From assembly GCA_947589345.1 (NCBI GenBank), contig CANQAC010000008.1:1-61288 (forward strand): a stretch of DNA of 61,288 bases, in the 5' to 3' direction. A program made the translations under genes and the position numbers. The notes beneath the pieces were generated by a model. The model was not told the origin of the DNA. It worked only from the letters and a program-made list of their open reading frames with translations, and did no database searches. This document shows, one piece after another, positions 34,126-43,132 of the stretch; the first letter of the stretch is position 1; each line of letters opens with the position of its first letter. Source of the stretch: an uncultured Akkermansia sp. Lineage in GTDB: Bacteria > Verrucomicrobiota > Verrucomicrobiia > Verrucomicrobiales > Akkermansiaceae.

Positions 34126-35277
34126 TTATTTTCGTTTTAGCAGAAAGAAACGCTCACACACGCGCAGAGGTCGTTTGCTCAGGTTGCGTGAAGCTCGGAA
34201 GGTGGGGTAGAAGGTTTCCATGACAGATAATTCTCCCAAACTCTCCATAAAATCGCGCAACTCTTCCTGAGGCACGAACCCCTCCGAATTATACGAAAGC
34301 AAAATGAATTTGGCTGGGCAACTTGCGATGGTTTCGAAAATCGCTGTGCGAGCAAGAGGCGCTTTGTTGAATACCGAGCGATTCCAGTCACGCGGTATGC
34401 CTGACACCGACGAAATCTCCCGGGGCTCACGGTAATCCGTGAGCAAATTCAGCATAAAATAATTGGATCCGTAGGGATGCTGATTGTACGGCGGGTCCAA
34501 ATAAGCAAAGTCAAGAACCGGCAGGTGAACCTGCAAATCCCGGGCATCTTGGCGGTATATGTGATTCCGAGTTTCAAAGTGCGAAAGAACCGGCAACTGA
34601 AGCTTGATATCTGCCATGATCCTCCCCAACGCATTGCGTCCTGTCCCACCAAACTGACCTATTCCTCGCTTATTTTTGTAAAACCCCTTGAACACGCCGG
34701 ATGTGTTGGTATGCACCGATGCCTCGTAGAGCAATGGGGCAATGAAAAAAGGCTTCATGCGCCCCGGTACGACCTCATCAATGAGTCTCCGCGCCGTATC
34801 CAGATACATGGCGTTGCGACGTGTGTAAAAGACACGTTCCCCCGGCTGTATCTCGTCATCATTCTTTGGGGCGTACAGATGCGTGACGAAACCGGGACTC
34901 AACTCATCTTCCACACGTTTCCTCAGCTCGTTGTACAAAGCTAGCATGCGATTGCCTTCCACATCCGACGGGTTAGCCAAATAACATTCACTAATGACAC
35001 GCGCATACGGCTCTACATCGTTGCTGAACAAATCCGTTGCGTGAGCCTTGAGCGCGCGCGACACGATGCCGGAGCCGGAAAAAAGGTCCAGACAACTGAT
35101 TTTATTCTTCCCCAATTGCTCTTTAACATATTCAACGGTTCTCAAAATAGGAGCAAGTAACGCGCGCTTGTTACCCAGACATGTGATGATTTGTTGGGAC
35201 AAATAGGCAGTCTCCTCCGCCTCCGACGTTGCGAAGAGTGAGGTCATCTTCCTCTCATTCGGTTGTCCCTTGAACAT
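34126..35277 (-). CDS. DNA adenine methyltransferase, D12 class, without restriction partner
   Basis: 383 residues from ATG 35277. N6-adenine methylase of the Dam/D12 type: TCLGNKRALLAPI at the N-terminus, AdoMet-binding CLDLFSGSGIVSRAL, the insertion FGGTGRNALGRI and the catalytic motif DPPYNQHPYGSNYF. No restriction endonuclease or specificity subunit is adjacent, so it may be an orphan regulatory or repair-linked methylase. A TAGAAT box ends 6 nt before the start used here. The gene leads into serA, so methylase and serine pathway may share a transcript. Confidence 0.88.
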   Translation of the reverse strand: MFKGQPNERKMTSLFATSEAEETAYLSQQIITCLGNKRALLAPILRTVEYVKEQLGKNKISCLDLFSGSGIVSRALKAHATDLFSNDVEPYARVISECYLANPSDVEGNRMLALYNELRKRVEDELSPGFVTHLYAPKNDDEIQPGERVFYTRRNAMYLDTARRLIDEVVPGRMKPFFIAPLLYEASVHTNTSGVFKGFYKNKRGIGQFGGTGRNALGRIMADIKLQLPVLSHFETRNHIYRQDARDLQVHLPVLDFAYLDPPYNQHPYGSNYFMLNLLTDYREPREISSVSGIPRDWNRSVFNKAPLARTAIFETIASCPAKFILLSYNSEGFVPQEELRDFMESLGELSVMETFYPTFRASRNLSKRPLRVCERFFLLKRK

Positions 35278-35283
35278 ATCCAC

Positions 35284-35289
35284 ATTCTA
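35284..35289 (-). promoter_or_regulatory. -10 box of the methylase-serA operon
   Basis: TAGAAT on the minus strand (35289-35284) ends 6 nt before ATG 35277. The -35 region is poor (GTTCAA at 16 nt). Confidence 0.5.
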
Positions 35290-35328
35290 CGGCAAAATCA
35301 GAGCTTTGAACAGGAAAATAAACGCCCT

Positions 35329-36573
35329 TTATCGCTCGATTTCATGCACAAAAAGGCCACTGCGCAACTTCGGTTCAAACCACGTCGATTTGGGAGGCAT
35401 AATTTCGCCACTGTCAGCCACATGGAAGAGGTCTTCCATGCTGACCGGATACAGGGCAAAAGCCACTCCGTCCTTGCCTGCGCGCGTTTCGAGCTCATGC
35501 AGCCCGCGGATGCCGCCCACGAAGTCGATGCGCGGACTGATGCGCGGATCATCAATACCGAGGATAGGGGCCAGCAGGTTCTCCTGCAGAATCGAGCAAT
35601 CGAGACTGTGGATGGGATGCTGTTCATCGAAAGTACCGGATTTGGCCGTAATCGTATACCATTTGCCGCATAAGCACATGCCAAAGCTGTGCTTGGCACG
35701 CGGAGATACAGGTTCCTTTTTGTCAGCGGGCACCACCTCGAACTTCTCTCCGATAAGTCGGATGAATTCCTCACGGCTGTGACCGTTCAGATCTGCCACC
35801 ACGCGGTTGTAGTCCATGATAAACAAATCCTCATCGCAAAAAGTTACAGCCATCAGATAATTAAACTCTTCGTCCCCGGTATAGTCCGAATGCTGCTTGC
35901 GACGACGAGTCGAGACAGCTGCAGAAGAAGCTGTGCGGTGGTGTCCATCCGCTATGTAGAGAGTCGGCACTTCTTCAAACCCGCGGCGAATAGTATCTAT
36001 GACAGCAGGGTCATCCACCGGCCATAAAATATGGATCACGCCATCCTCACTCGTAAAGTCATACTCTGGTTTGTGGAACTTGATCCACTCGCGCATGGCT
36101 GAGGAAATACCTTCATGCTTGCGGTAAGCCAGAAATACCGGTTCTGTCTGTGCGCTGCATGCGTCAAAATGGTTGATACGATCCAGTTCCTTTTCCTTGC
36201 GGGTAAGCTCATGTTTTTTGATCGTTCCATTCAAGTACTCATCGACACTGGCACAGCCCACAATACCCGTCTGCACGCGACCCCACATGATCTGGCGGTA
36301 AATGTAATAGCAAGGCGCCGCATCGCGAGCCAGAAAGCCGCGTCGTATGAAATCCTGCAAATTATCGCGACTCTTGGTATAGGTAATCTCATCATGGATT
36401 TCCCTTTCCGAGGTATCTATATCCGCTCGGCAAATGTGCAGGAAGGAAGAGATGTTCCCTGCCGCCATACGACAGGCTTCTTCATGACTCATCACATCGT
36501 ACGGTAGACTTGAAACCTGCTTGGCATATTGCTTAGGTGGACGGAGGGCAGCAAAGGGACGAATTGTGGACAT
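35329..36573 (-). CDS. DUF1015 family protein
   Basis: 414 residues. Family pattern: IRPFAALRPPKQYAKQVSSLPYDVM at the start, then IADGHHRTASSAA and GLHELETRAG. In Bacteroidota and related groups this gene often sits with serC and serA, and here it lies next to the methylase-serA operon in the same direction. Biochemical function unproven; a link to serine metabolism or kinase-like activity has been suggested by context. A TATTAT hexamer ends 7 nt before the ATG. Confidence 0.88.
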   Translation of the reverse strand: MSTIRPFAALRPPKQYAKQVSSLPYDVMSHEEACRMAAGNISSFLHICRADIDTSEREIHDEITYTKSRDNLQDFIRRGFLARDAAPCYYIYRQIMWGRVQTGIVGCASVDEYLNGTIKKHELTRKEKELDRINHFDACSAQTEPVFLAYRKHEGISSAMREWIKFHKPEYDFTSEDGVIHILWPVDDPAVIDTIRRGFEEVPTLYIADGHHRTASSAAVSTRRRKQHSDYTGDEEFNYLMAVTFCDEDLFIMDYNRVVADLNGHSREEFIRLIGEKFEVVPADKKEPVSPRAKHSFGMCLCGKWYTITAKSGTFDEQHPIHSLDCSILQENLLAPILGIDDPRISPRIDFVGGIRGLHELETRAGKDGVAFALYPVSMEDLFHVADSGEIMPPKSTWFEPKLRSGLFVHEIER

Positions 36574-36589
36574 ACTGGGGATAATAGGA

Positions 36590-38299
36590 TTATGGGTGAA
36601 TGTTTTGGAGGATTATTTTTTGGGGAGCTGGCTCATTAATGATAAAAATGCACCCGTTCCCCCTCGGTTGGAAGAGATCATCCCACAGCACCTTATTCCC
36701 ATTGAATGTCACATTCTCTGCGGAGCGTGTGGAAAGCAGTGGGACGTGATGCGTTCGAAACGTATTGCCTTCAATCAGAATATTACGGTGATACCGTCTC
36801 TTTTGGTTCGCGATGTCACGCACCTCCGGGCAAATGGCGATAACAGCATCTGTAAACTGATAGGAAGCAGTAAGGTTATGATCGAAGAGATTTCCAATAA
36901 TTTTCACGTCGTTACACGCCCCGCTCTCGTACCAATCTTGGGCATCTCCCGCCAATAAAATAGCGCTGCCATGCGAACGCACGAACTTGTTGTCCTTTAC
37001 CAATACCGGCTTCGGCGTGGTAAATAGAGCGCCGCGAGCGCGGTTGTAACGTACCGTATTGTTGACGAACTCCACGGAAGGATACCAATCTGCATTTTCC
37101 ACGGCATCCCCCTCGCCTATTCCTTCTGGCACAGGTGCTTCAAAGATCAATCTCACATGTTGTTCATCAAGCATCTCCACTTTTTTGACACATCCTAATT
37201 CAGGCACATTTTCCAGAGTTTTCCCGCGTACAAATTGTACACGTTCTCCATCCGAAAACACCTCAAATCCCACAGATTGGTAGTGCATATATTTTGCGAC
37301 AATGCTCGTGGAGTTCTCAACCCTTTCAATGGCAAGACAAGTAGAATGAACGTTTATAGCGTCATCCATCATCCCTTCAAACAAAGCTCCCTTCACAACG
37401 ATCTTCCCTCGACAGTTGGAAAAGTGTGTAGCATCTGCCGAGGTGGAGCAATAACGTCCTGCTCGACGTATGCACCCTCCTCCAAGGAAAGAGATTCCCT
37501 CGCTACGCTGCGCCAGCAGCCCCATTCCTTGGCTGTCCTCAATAATAACGTTTTTGAGTGTGACGTCTTTAGCACGGTATAAAAGCAACGCGGGGTGCGG
37601 ACGGGAACCACTACGGAGTACTAGTACACAGTCAGGCTCAAGTCTCAATGATGAGGCATCCTCCTCAATTTGTACCAGATTCTCTGCCAGTTGTTCTACA
37701 TGATAATCCCACGCAATGTCTCCTGCACCGTCACTTGGTACCATAGAACCATCTGGATAAAAAGCGTTAGCTACTCGGACTCTTTCCGAATATTCGTCCT
37801 GCACTGTGTAAAGATTTCCATCCTGCACGCAATATCGCTCCCCCGGGTGGATCCGCAGAGTAATCTTGTTTTCGTCAATACCGCACACTTTCGCTTCCAG
37901 AACAAACGGATCAGCATAACGAATCGTAACATTACGCAAAGATAACCCTGAACAATCCTGGATATGCACGGGCTGCATGTCTCCGTGGAAGATAAAAGTG
38001 CTGCCTTGCGCATCCAACGTTACCCCGTTTTTGTGAATGAATGGCAACCCCACCGGGATATCCTTCCGCTGATCGTGATTGGACACGTAAAAGTTCATTC
38101 TAGGCGCTGACGCACGAAAAAAATGGTACACTCGCTTCGGGAGTATGATGACACTGTCTGATTGCGCCTGAGCAATTTGACGGCGCAGCTGGGGACCATC
38201 ATCTTGTAGCAAGCGGGGCACTTCCTCCGCCCCAAGCACAGCTGAGGGAGATAGTGCAAGAGCAAGTGCCCCTGCTGACCTAGACAACCATCTACTCAT
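36590..38299 (-). CDS. Exported alpha-1,3-galactosidase, glycoside hydrolase family 110
   Basis: 569 residues with a signal peptide (about 1-23, ending AVLGA). A right-handed parallel beta-helix. The family-typical segment DATHFSNCRG is followed by LFEGMMDDAINVHS, with D312-D313 as the likely catalytic acids. GH110 enzymes remove terminal alpha-1,3-linked galactose from blood-group B and linear alpha-Gal epitopes by inversion, and A. muciniphila has such enzymes for mucin. The start overlaps the stop of the upstream small exported protein, so it is the last gene of a four-gene operon. A general beta-helix lyase is a less likely alternative. Confidence 0.85.
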   Translation of the reverse strand: MSRWLSRSAGALALALSPSAVLGAEEVPRLLQDDGPQLRRQIAQAQSDSVIILPKRVYHFFRASAPRMNFYVSNHDQRKDIPVGLPFIHKNGVTLDAQGSTFIFHGDMQPVHIQDCSGLSLRNVTIRYADPFVLEAKVCGIDENKITLRIHPGERYCVQDGNLYTVQDEYSERVRVANAFYPDGSMVPSDGAGDIAWDYHVEQLAENLVQIEEDASSLRLEPDCVLVLRSGSRPHPALLLYRAKDVTLKNVIIEDSQGMGLLAQRSEGISFLGGGCIRRAGRYCSTSADATHFSNCRGKIVVKGALFEGMMDDAINVHSTCLAIERVENSTSIVAKYMHYQSVGFEVFSDGERVQFVRGKTLENVPELGCVKKVEMLDEQHVRLIFEAPVPEGIGEGDAVENADWYPSVEFVNNTVRYNRARGALFTTPKPVLVKDNKFVRSHGSAILLAGDAQDWYESGACNDVKIIGNLFDHNLTASYQFTDAVIAICPEVRDIANQKRRYHRNILIEGNTFRTHHVPLLSTRSAENVTFNGNKVLWDDLFQPRGNGCIFIINEPAPQKIILQNIHP

Positions 38300-38739
38300 T
38301 GCTGTACAGAGCTGTATAAAGTCATGAGAGCGGCCGGAAGATCTTGCGTGCCGTAGTAATTAGAAGCTGACAATCGTTCCCCTTGGACGCGCAAATACCC
38401 GTTAATTTTTTCAATAACAGGTAAATAGCGATGCTCATAAGCACTCACGACATCTTGACTGCGCTGCGGAAGAGATGGTAATTGCTGCCCCCATGCATGC
38501 AATTCATGCGACAAATTCATGATAATAGGGACAGCCGCCTGCGCAGAGCGCGCATCCTGCACTCGGGCAAGTGTATTGCACAATTTAGCAAGAATAGCTA
38601 TACCGGCACGAATATGGACCTCTTCCGGAGAAAAAGCATCCGTCTCTCGATAGTCCATCTGAGACGGCTGCTGCCCTTGCTGCGCTTGAATAAAGGAAGC
38701 CATCAGCACCATAGCACTAAGAAAAAACAACTTATTCAT
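38296..38739 (-). CDS. Small exported helical protein of unknown function (GH110 operon)
   Basis: 147 residues from ATG 38739, which begins a clear signal peptide (MNKLFFLSAMVLMASFIQA). The mature protein is all-helical and Gln-rich. A segment with RVQDARSAQAAV resembles SVKDKQSAEVAA of the preceding gene product, so the two are probably distant paralogues. Its start shares one base with the preceding stop codon and its stop overlaps the GH110 start. Function unknown. Confidence 0.75.
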   Translation of the reverse strand: MNKLFFLSAMVLMASFIQAQQGQQPSQMDYRETDAFSPEEVHIRAGIAILAKLCNTLARVQDARSAQAAVPIIMNLSHELHAWGQQLPSLPQRSQDVVSAYEHRYLPVIEKINGYLRVQGERLSASNYYGTQDLPAALMTLYSSVQQ

Positions 38740-39173
38740 TATGAATCGAGAAGAGAACATAGTATACTAAATGAACGAAAGAATGGCACACACTCGTAGC
38801 AACGCACCCTCTGCAGTCGATAGATGCAATCAAAAACTTTTCCCCACACCGTGCGCATCGGCTTCTCATACACAGCGATCACCTGAGCAGCTAGCTCAGG
38901 TGAGAGTGATGAAATACAACCTATCTCCCTTCGGGACTTACCGACCCGGGGAAGTAACTCGTTCAACTTGGAAGCAGCAACCTCTGCACTTTGCTTGTCT
39001 TTAACGCTCTCCATGACATCGCTCAAATCTCGTCCGAGGTCAATGTAGCGCTCAAAAACACCCGCCGTTTCCTCGGGTATATCCTCTGCCTGCGCTTGCA
39101 AGGCAACCGCTACCATGGCCAACAGCGCCAACATGCTTCCCTTGGTAATAAAATTCCTCAAGAACGTTGACAT
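38739..39173 (-). CDS. Exported helical protein of unknown function (GH110 operon)
   Basis: 144 residues from ATG 39173, beginning a signal peptide (MSTFLRNFITKGSMLALLAM, ending near QAQA). The mature part is helical, with a segment like that of the next gene, and has three Cys near the C-terminus in the stretch VRCYECV. A longer frame from 39242 would overlap the preceding gene and is rejected. Function unknown. Confidence 0.7.
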   Translation of the reverse strand: MSTFLRNFITKGSMLALLAMVAVALQAQAEDIPEETAGVFERYIDLGRDLSDVMESVKDKQSAEVAASKLNELLPRVGKSRREIGCISSLSPELAAQVIAVYEKPMRTVWGKVFDCIYRLQRVRCYECVPFFRSFSILCSLLDS

Positions 39174-39183
39174 GATCGAAAAA

Positions 39184-40470
39184 TCACTCGCCCTTACCAT
39201 CGTTATCTGGGGTCTCGTCATCGTCCTGTCCGAGTTTCTCATTCTCTATACCCGATTTTTCCTCGGCGTTATCCTCTACTTTTTCAGAGTGAAACGAATC
39301 CTCCGTACGATCCGCTCCGGTTTCTTTCTGCTCGCCTTTGTACCTGGCTAGTTCGGTCTCGAGACGATCAAGTTGTCGCTCAGCAGAACTGAATGCTCGA
39401 ATGATAGCAAGATCATTACGTTTGAGAGAACTATTCAATTTGGAAGATGTACGCATTCGTTCACGCACCTCAGAACGCAGAGCGTCAATCTGGCGGACAA
39501 GTTTGTCTCTGTATTCGTTATCAATATACCCCTCGCGTAGAGATCGTACTGCGGAAAGCGCCTCATTGCCGCGAAGAGCCTCAAGCGCCTCATTAGTCTC
39601 TCCTCGCTGCATCATGCTACATACTTCATCCAAATTTTTCCAGCACGCCTGTAATTTTTCTTCAGTCTTTCCGTCATCTTCAGTGCGGTCATTTGTAAGA
39701 GTTTTAAGCAAAGCATTTGCTCTATTATACGCATGTTCAATCAGTTGCACATTGTTCTGAGACGGAGCAAACCAGTCCTTTTCAATGTCTTTATTTTCTG
39801 CCTCCAGATTCTTTTTAATTTTTTCGTACACGCGTGCATCTGCAGCTGCACTCTTTTCCGCGGCACTCGAGTTGAGTTTTCCCCGAGCTTTAGTGAGTGC
39901 ATTCATGGAGCGATTCCATTTCTTACTGAGCTTCGCAAGCAACTCGACGCATACATTCTTGGCGTCCGTATACTCAGGAATACCACGATAATTTGTCCTC
40001 ACCACATTTTCAAAAAGCGAAATTCCTTCAACTTGCTGAGCCTCGCTGTGTCCCCGCATGGCATGCACCGCTTTTTTGATGGCACTGCGCCCGTCGTTTA
40101 CATATTGCATCCTCTGATCGTTCGGAATAATGTCAAATGAGAAAATCCGCTCATTAAGTTCAGCTAGTTGAAGCTTTGAACGATTTGATTCTTCGATCTG
40201 TTTATCGATCTCTCTGGTACCATCGCTCACCAGCTTTAAGCATCGTTCGTATGTCAATGCCAGACTGCGGGACGGTTTTTTGATCGCCTTAAACTGCTCC
40301 GTACAAGCTTCCATACGATTCTTAAGGATAAGACTTTGAGTTTCATAGTTACCCTCTCCAGCAGAAGCAGACTCCTGCCCCGCAGGAAGGTTTGGATTAT
40401 CGTAAGCCACCACGTACGTCTGTCCAAAAAAAAGGTTCAAAAAGAGCGGGACGAGAAGCAGATGTTTCAT
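39184..40470 (-). CDS. Exported coiled-coil protein with acidic tail (GH110 operon, first gene)
   Basis: 428 residues. Signal peptide at 1-22 (MKHLLLVPLFLNLFFGQTYVVA). Long helical, Lys/Glu-rich regions (about 45-110 and 185-370) predict coiled coils. The last 50 residues are strongly acidic and end DDETPDNDGKGE. No enzymatic motif. It heads the operon leading to GH110. A weak promoter, TTGCCT then TAGTAT at 17 nt, ends 15 nt before the start. A structural or periplasmic adaptor role is possible but only a guess. Confidence 0.7.
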   Translation of the reverse strand: MKHLLLVPLFLNLFFGQTYVVAYDNPNLPAGQESASAGEGNYETQSLILKNRMEACTEQFKAIKKPSRSLALTYERCLKLVSDGTREIDKQIEESNRSKLQLAELNERIFSFDIIPNDQRMQYVNDGRSAIKKAVHAMRGHSEAQQVEGISLFENVVRTNYRGIPEYTDAKNVCVELLAKLSKKWNRSMNALTKARGKLNSSAAEKSAAADARVYEKIKKNLEAENKDIEKDWFAPSQNNVQLIEHAYNRANALLKTLTNDRTEDDGKTEEKLQACWKNLDEVCSMMQRGETNEALEALRGNEALSAVRSLREGYIDNEYRDKLVRQIDALRSEVRERMRTSSKLNSSLKRNDLAIIRAFSSAERQLDRLETELARYKGEQKETGADRTEDSFHSEKVEDNAEEKSGIENEKLGQDDDETPDNDGKGE

Positions 40471-40554
40471 AATCGTTCGGCCACGATACTAGCACATTTT
40501 GTATCGAAAGGCAAACTCCAAATACGGCAAAAAGAATTACGTTGTCGTACGTGT

Positions 40555-40592
40555 AAAAAACAACCGACCTCGCTGGACGGCGAGGTCGGTTG
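40555..40592 (-). terminator. Rho-independent terminator of the sugar-porter gene
   Basis: A perfect 13-bp stem CAACCGACCTCGC/GCGAGGTCGGTTG (40561-40573 with 40580-40592), a 6-nt loop, then a six-base U run on the minus strand. Confidence 0.92.
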
Positions 40593-40633
40593 CAATTCCG
40601 GGTAGTAAATAGAGAGAGAGACGTAAAAACTCA

Positions 40634-42715
40634 TCAGGCATCTGCCCGTAGCTCCTTCTTCGGATCGGGCATTTTGCCAGTAGTGAAGTACTGCTCAATC
40701 TCCTCTAAAGTACGCCCTTTGGTTTCCGGTAGGAAGAAAGCAGCAGTGACGAAGTATATCACCGTGAAAGCCGCCAGTGTGAAGAATACGCTCGAATAAC
40801 CAAGCGCACCAACCCACGGGAGGAAAGTTCCAGCGATGGTGGTGGAAACTCCCTGATTAATGAGAAGAGCAATCGCCATGCCATTGGCTCGGATGCGCGT
40901 GGGCATAAGCTCTGACAACGCCAACCATACGCACACGCCCGGTCCCGCCGCATAAAAGGAAATGAAGACCACAAAGAAAACCGTCACAAGCCATCCAGTG
41001 AGAGGAGCGGGTTTCATACCCACCTCCGCACGCGTGATGCTCAGCTGCTCCAGCGATCCGGGTTCCGGATAATTCTTCCAGAAACACATGTGATCCACGA
41101 AAGTGGGCTTCGGGACGAAAGCCGGAGCAATAATAACTCGATCGCCATTGCGTTCCAGCTCCAGCAGAGCTTTCTCTACTTGCTCATGAGTTATACCTTC
41201 AGCAAGCGTCGGACGGGTCTTTTCATCCCTGACTTTATCAGACAGCTGGTACACCCTATCCTTCTTGATGGAATCCTTACCGAGATCGGTGCGAAAAGCA
41301 ACTTGCGCTCCAGCCACGTCTACGGGCGCCATGGCATTGTCTTGGTATGTCTCCGTAGGGAGCGCTTTCTTCACAAAGGCTAACTTGGCCTGGCGATCAA
41401 ATTTTTCTGCAACAACCTGATTGGAGGAATCGCCCTGCTCGTAGGTAACAATGAGTTGCACTCCCGGCGCTACATCCCCTCCTTGCATAAGCTCGGGATG
41501 TTGTGCTGCTACGGTTTTCACAGCGTCGTCCACTGAAAGTTTCACGTAGGAATCTTTTCCCTCGTGCTTTACAACCTGCTGCTTTACGTAGTCCGTGACA
41601 TCCACGCGCTGATCTTCCACAGAGAGAAACATGGCACCCACGCCGGCCAACCCTGCAATAATACCAAGTGTTCCCACCTTGAGCAAGAAAGTTCTCCCTT
41701 TCTTATCCACCAATGAGACGGCCACGATTGTCATGAGCATATTCACAACCTTGATAGCCATATCGGCGATATTGGCACTTTGCCCTTCAAGGCCGGCCTG
41801 TTGGAAAATTTTAACAGAGTAGTTGAGAACAGAGTTAATACCCGTCGCTTGGGTGCAGGCCAGCACCACCACAGCCAAGACAAAAGGAATCACATATTTT
41901 CGTTGCAACAAACTGTCGCCCGCAGAAGCCGCCACAATGGCCTTTTTCTCCTCCTCTGCAGCAGCATCAGCAGCCTTCATTTCCGTCAAAATCTCCTTCG
42001 CAGCTTCCTCACCATTGTTGGCAGCCAATGCGATGAGAGCCTCATCCTCCCGCCCCCGGCGGTACAACCATCGAGGAGACTCCTTCAAACGAAAAGCTCC
42101 GAAAAACAGGATGAGTCCAGGGATTGCTGAACACCAAAAAATCATCTGCCAAGCCAATGTCTTCATGTCATCGGGTACGGTCACGTCCGTAGCCGCCCCC
42201 ACCAACGTCGTGGTCACATAACCCACAACAGCTGCAAAAACCAGCCCTACCGTGAGCAAAAATTGGAACATTCCAGTCCCTTTGCCGCGCGAACCGGCAT
42301 CCAAACACTCCGCCAAGTACATGGGAACCACCACACCCACCAAACCGGCAGAAGCTCCCTGTAAAATTCGCCCTCCCATGAGGACTCCGAAAACTCCGTC
42401 AGAAAAACAAATTATGGGAATACTCAGAGTAAAAAGAAAGGCCGAAATAATAATCACTTTTTTGCGCCCGAGCCACTCGGCCATCATACCGGCAAACAGG
42501 GAGGAAAGCACCGAACCAAATAGCACGGCAGCTACCACAACGGAAATCTGCGACGGTGTATAAGTAGATGTTTCTTCTATGTATGGAACTGCTGCTGCTA
42601 TCACACCCACATCTATTCCGTACAGCAATCCACCCAACCCCGCCATCACCATGAGGTAGCGTGCATACCTCTTCACGGAATCTGATACCGATGTCTCTGT
42701 CATACTGGTACTCAT
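40634..42715 (-). CDS. Sugar porter (major facilitator superfamily) with a large periplasmic insertion
   Basis: 693 residues; bacterial sugar porters are usually about 460-500. Typical motifs are RILQGASAGLVGVVVPMYLAE, AEWLGRKK, ESPRWLY and the C-terminal PETKGRTLEEIE. Helices 1-6 lie at about 20-208, the central cytoplasmic loop at 209-270, helices 7-9 at about 273-364 and helices 10-12 after 572. Between helices 9 and 10, on the periplasmic side, about 200 residues (365-571) form an extra soluble domain rich in Lys, Asp and Val. Proton-linked import of a hexose is likely. The gene is divergent from the GH2 beta-galactosidase, so galactose or a related sugar is the obvious candidate substrate. 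Confidence 0.88.
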   Translation of the reverse strand: MSTSMTETSVSDSVKRYARYLMVMAGLGGLLYGIDVGVIAAAVPYIEETSTYTPSQISVVVAAVLFGSVLSSLFAGMMAEWLGRKKVIIISAFLFTLSIPIICFSDGVFGVLMGGRILQGASAGLVGVVVPMYLAECLDAGSRGKGTGMFQFLLTVGLVFAAVVGYVTTTLVGAATDVTVPDDMKTLAWQMIFWCSAIPGLILFFGAFRLKESPRWLYRRGREDEALIALAANNGEEAAKEILTEMKAADAAAEEEKKAIVAASAGDSLLQRKYVIPFVLAVVVLACTQATGINSVLNYSVKIFQQAGLEGQSANIADMAIKVVNMLMTIVAVSLVDKKGRTFLLKVGTLGIIAGLAGVGAMFLSVEDQRVDVTDYVKQQVVKHEGKDSYVKLSVDDAVKTVAAQHPELMQGGDVAPGVQLIVTYEQGDSSNQVVAEKFDRQAKLAFVKKALPTETYQDNAMAPVDVAGAQVAFRTDLGKDSIKKDRVYQLSDKVRDEKTRPTLAEGITHEQVEKALLELERNGDRVIIAPAFVPKPTFVDHMCFWKNYPEPGSLEQLSITRAEVGMKPAPLTGWLVTVFFVVFISFYAAGPGVCVWLALSELMPTRIRANGMAIALLINQGVSTTIAGTFLPWVGALGYSSVFFTLAAFTVIYFVTAAFFLPETKGRTLEEIEQYFTTGKMPDPKKELRADA

Positions 42716-42724
42716 AACGCTTGC

Positions 42725-42752
42725 ATTATAGCACGTCTATCTGCCAACGCAA
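42725..42752 (-). promoter_or_regulatory. Sigma-70-like promoter of the sugar-porter gene
   Basis: On the minus strand TTGCGT (42752-42747), a 16-nt spacer and a perfect TATAAT (42730-42725), 9 nt before ATG 42715. Confidence 0.7.
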
Positions 42753-43118
42753 GAAAAATCCCTTTATTTGACACAAACCAATTTATGCACAATGCAAGTT
42801 TCATAATCTCCGTCATATCAACAGATTGAAGGAATCGAGGCTGTTGCTTCCAACAGATTGCTAACTCCTTTACACAGTATTTTCTGCCTCCCGAAAAGAA
42901 CAACCATGACGCATAATACCAGCTACTTAACGATTCGCCGCCTAAGGAGATTTTACCTATCCTCCCATTTCTTGATAATCAACGCACACCTTGCTGATAT
43001 AAACACGGTAATTTCGTTCAGCCGGACAAAATCGCTTCGTTACCTCACAATCTTTTGTCTTTCCTCACTATCCCGTCAAATTTTTGCAAGTCATTTGATA
43101 GAAAAACGCATTCATCCT

Positions 43119-43131
43119 CGTACATTGTACG
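43119..43131. promoter_or_regulatory. Dyad immediately before the GH2 start, possible operator
   Basis: CGTACA-T-TGTACG is a perfect interrupted palindrome ending one base before ATG 43133. It could be a repressor site controlling the beta-galactosidase. TACATT inside it might also serve as a -10 box, but no -35 is evident. Confidence 0.35.
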
Positions 43132-43132
43132 T

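Larger units (their letters stand above)
42716..43132. other. Divergent intergenic region between sugar porter and GH2
   Basis: 417 bases without a credible gene. It holds the porter promoter (42725-42752) at one end and the dyad in front of GH2 (43119-43131) at the other. I see no terminator or RNA gene in between. Confidence 0.6.
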
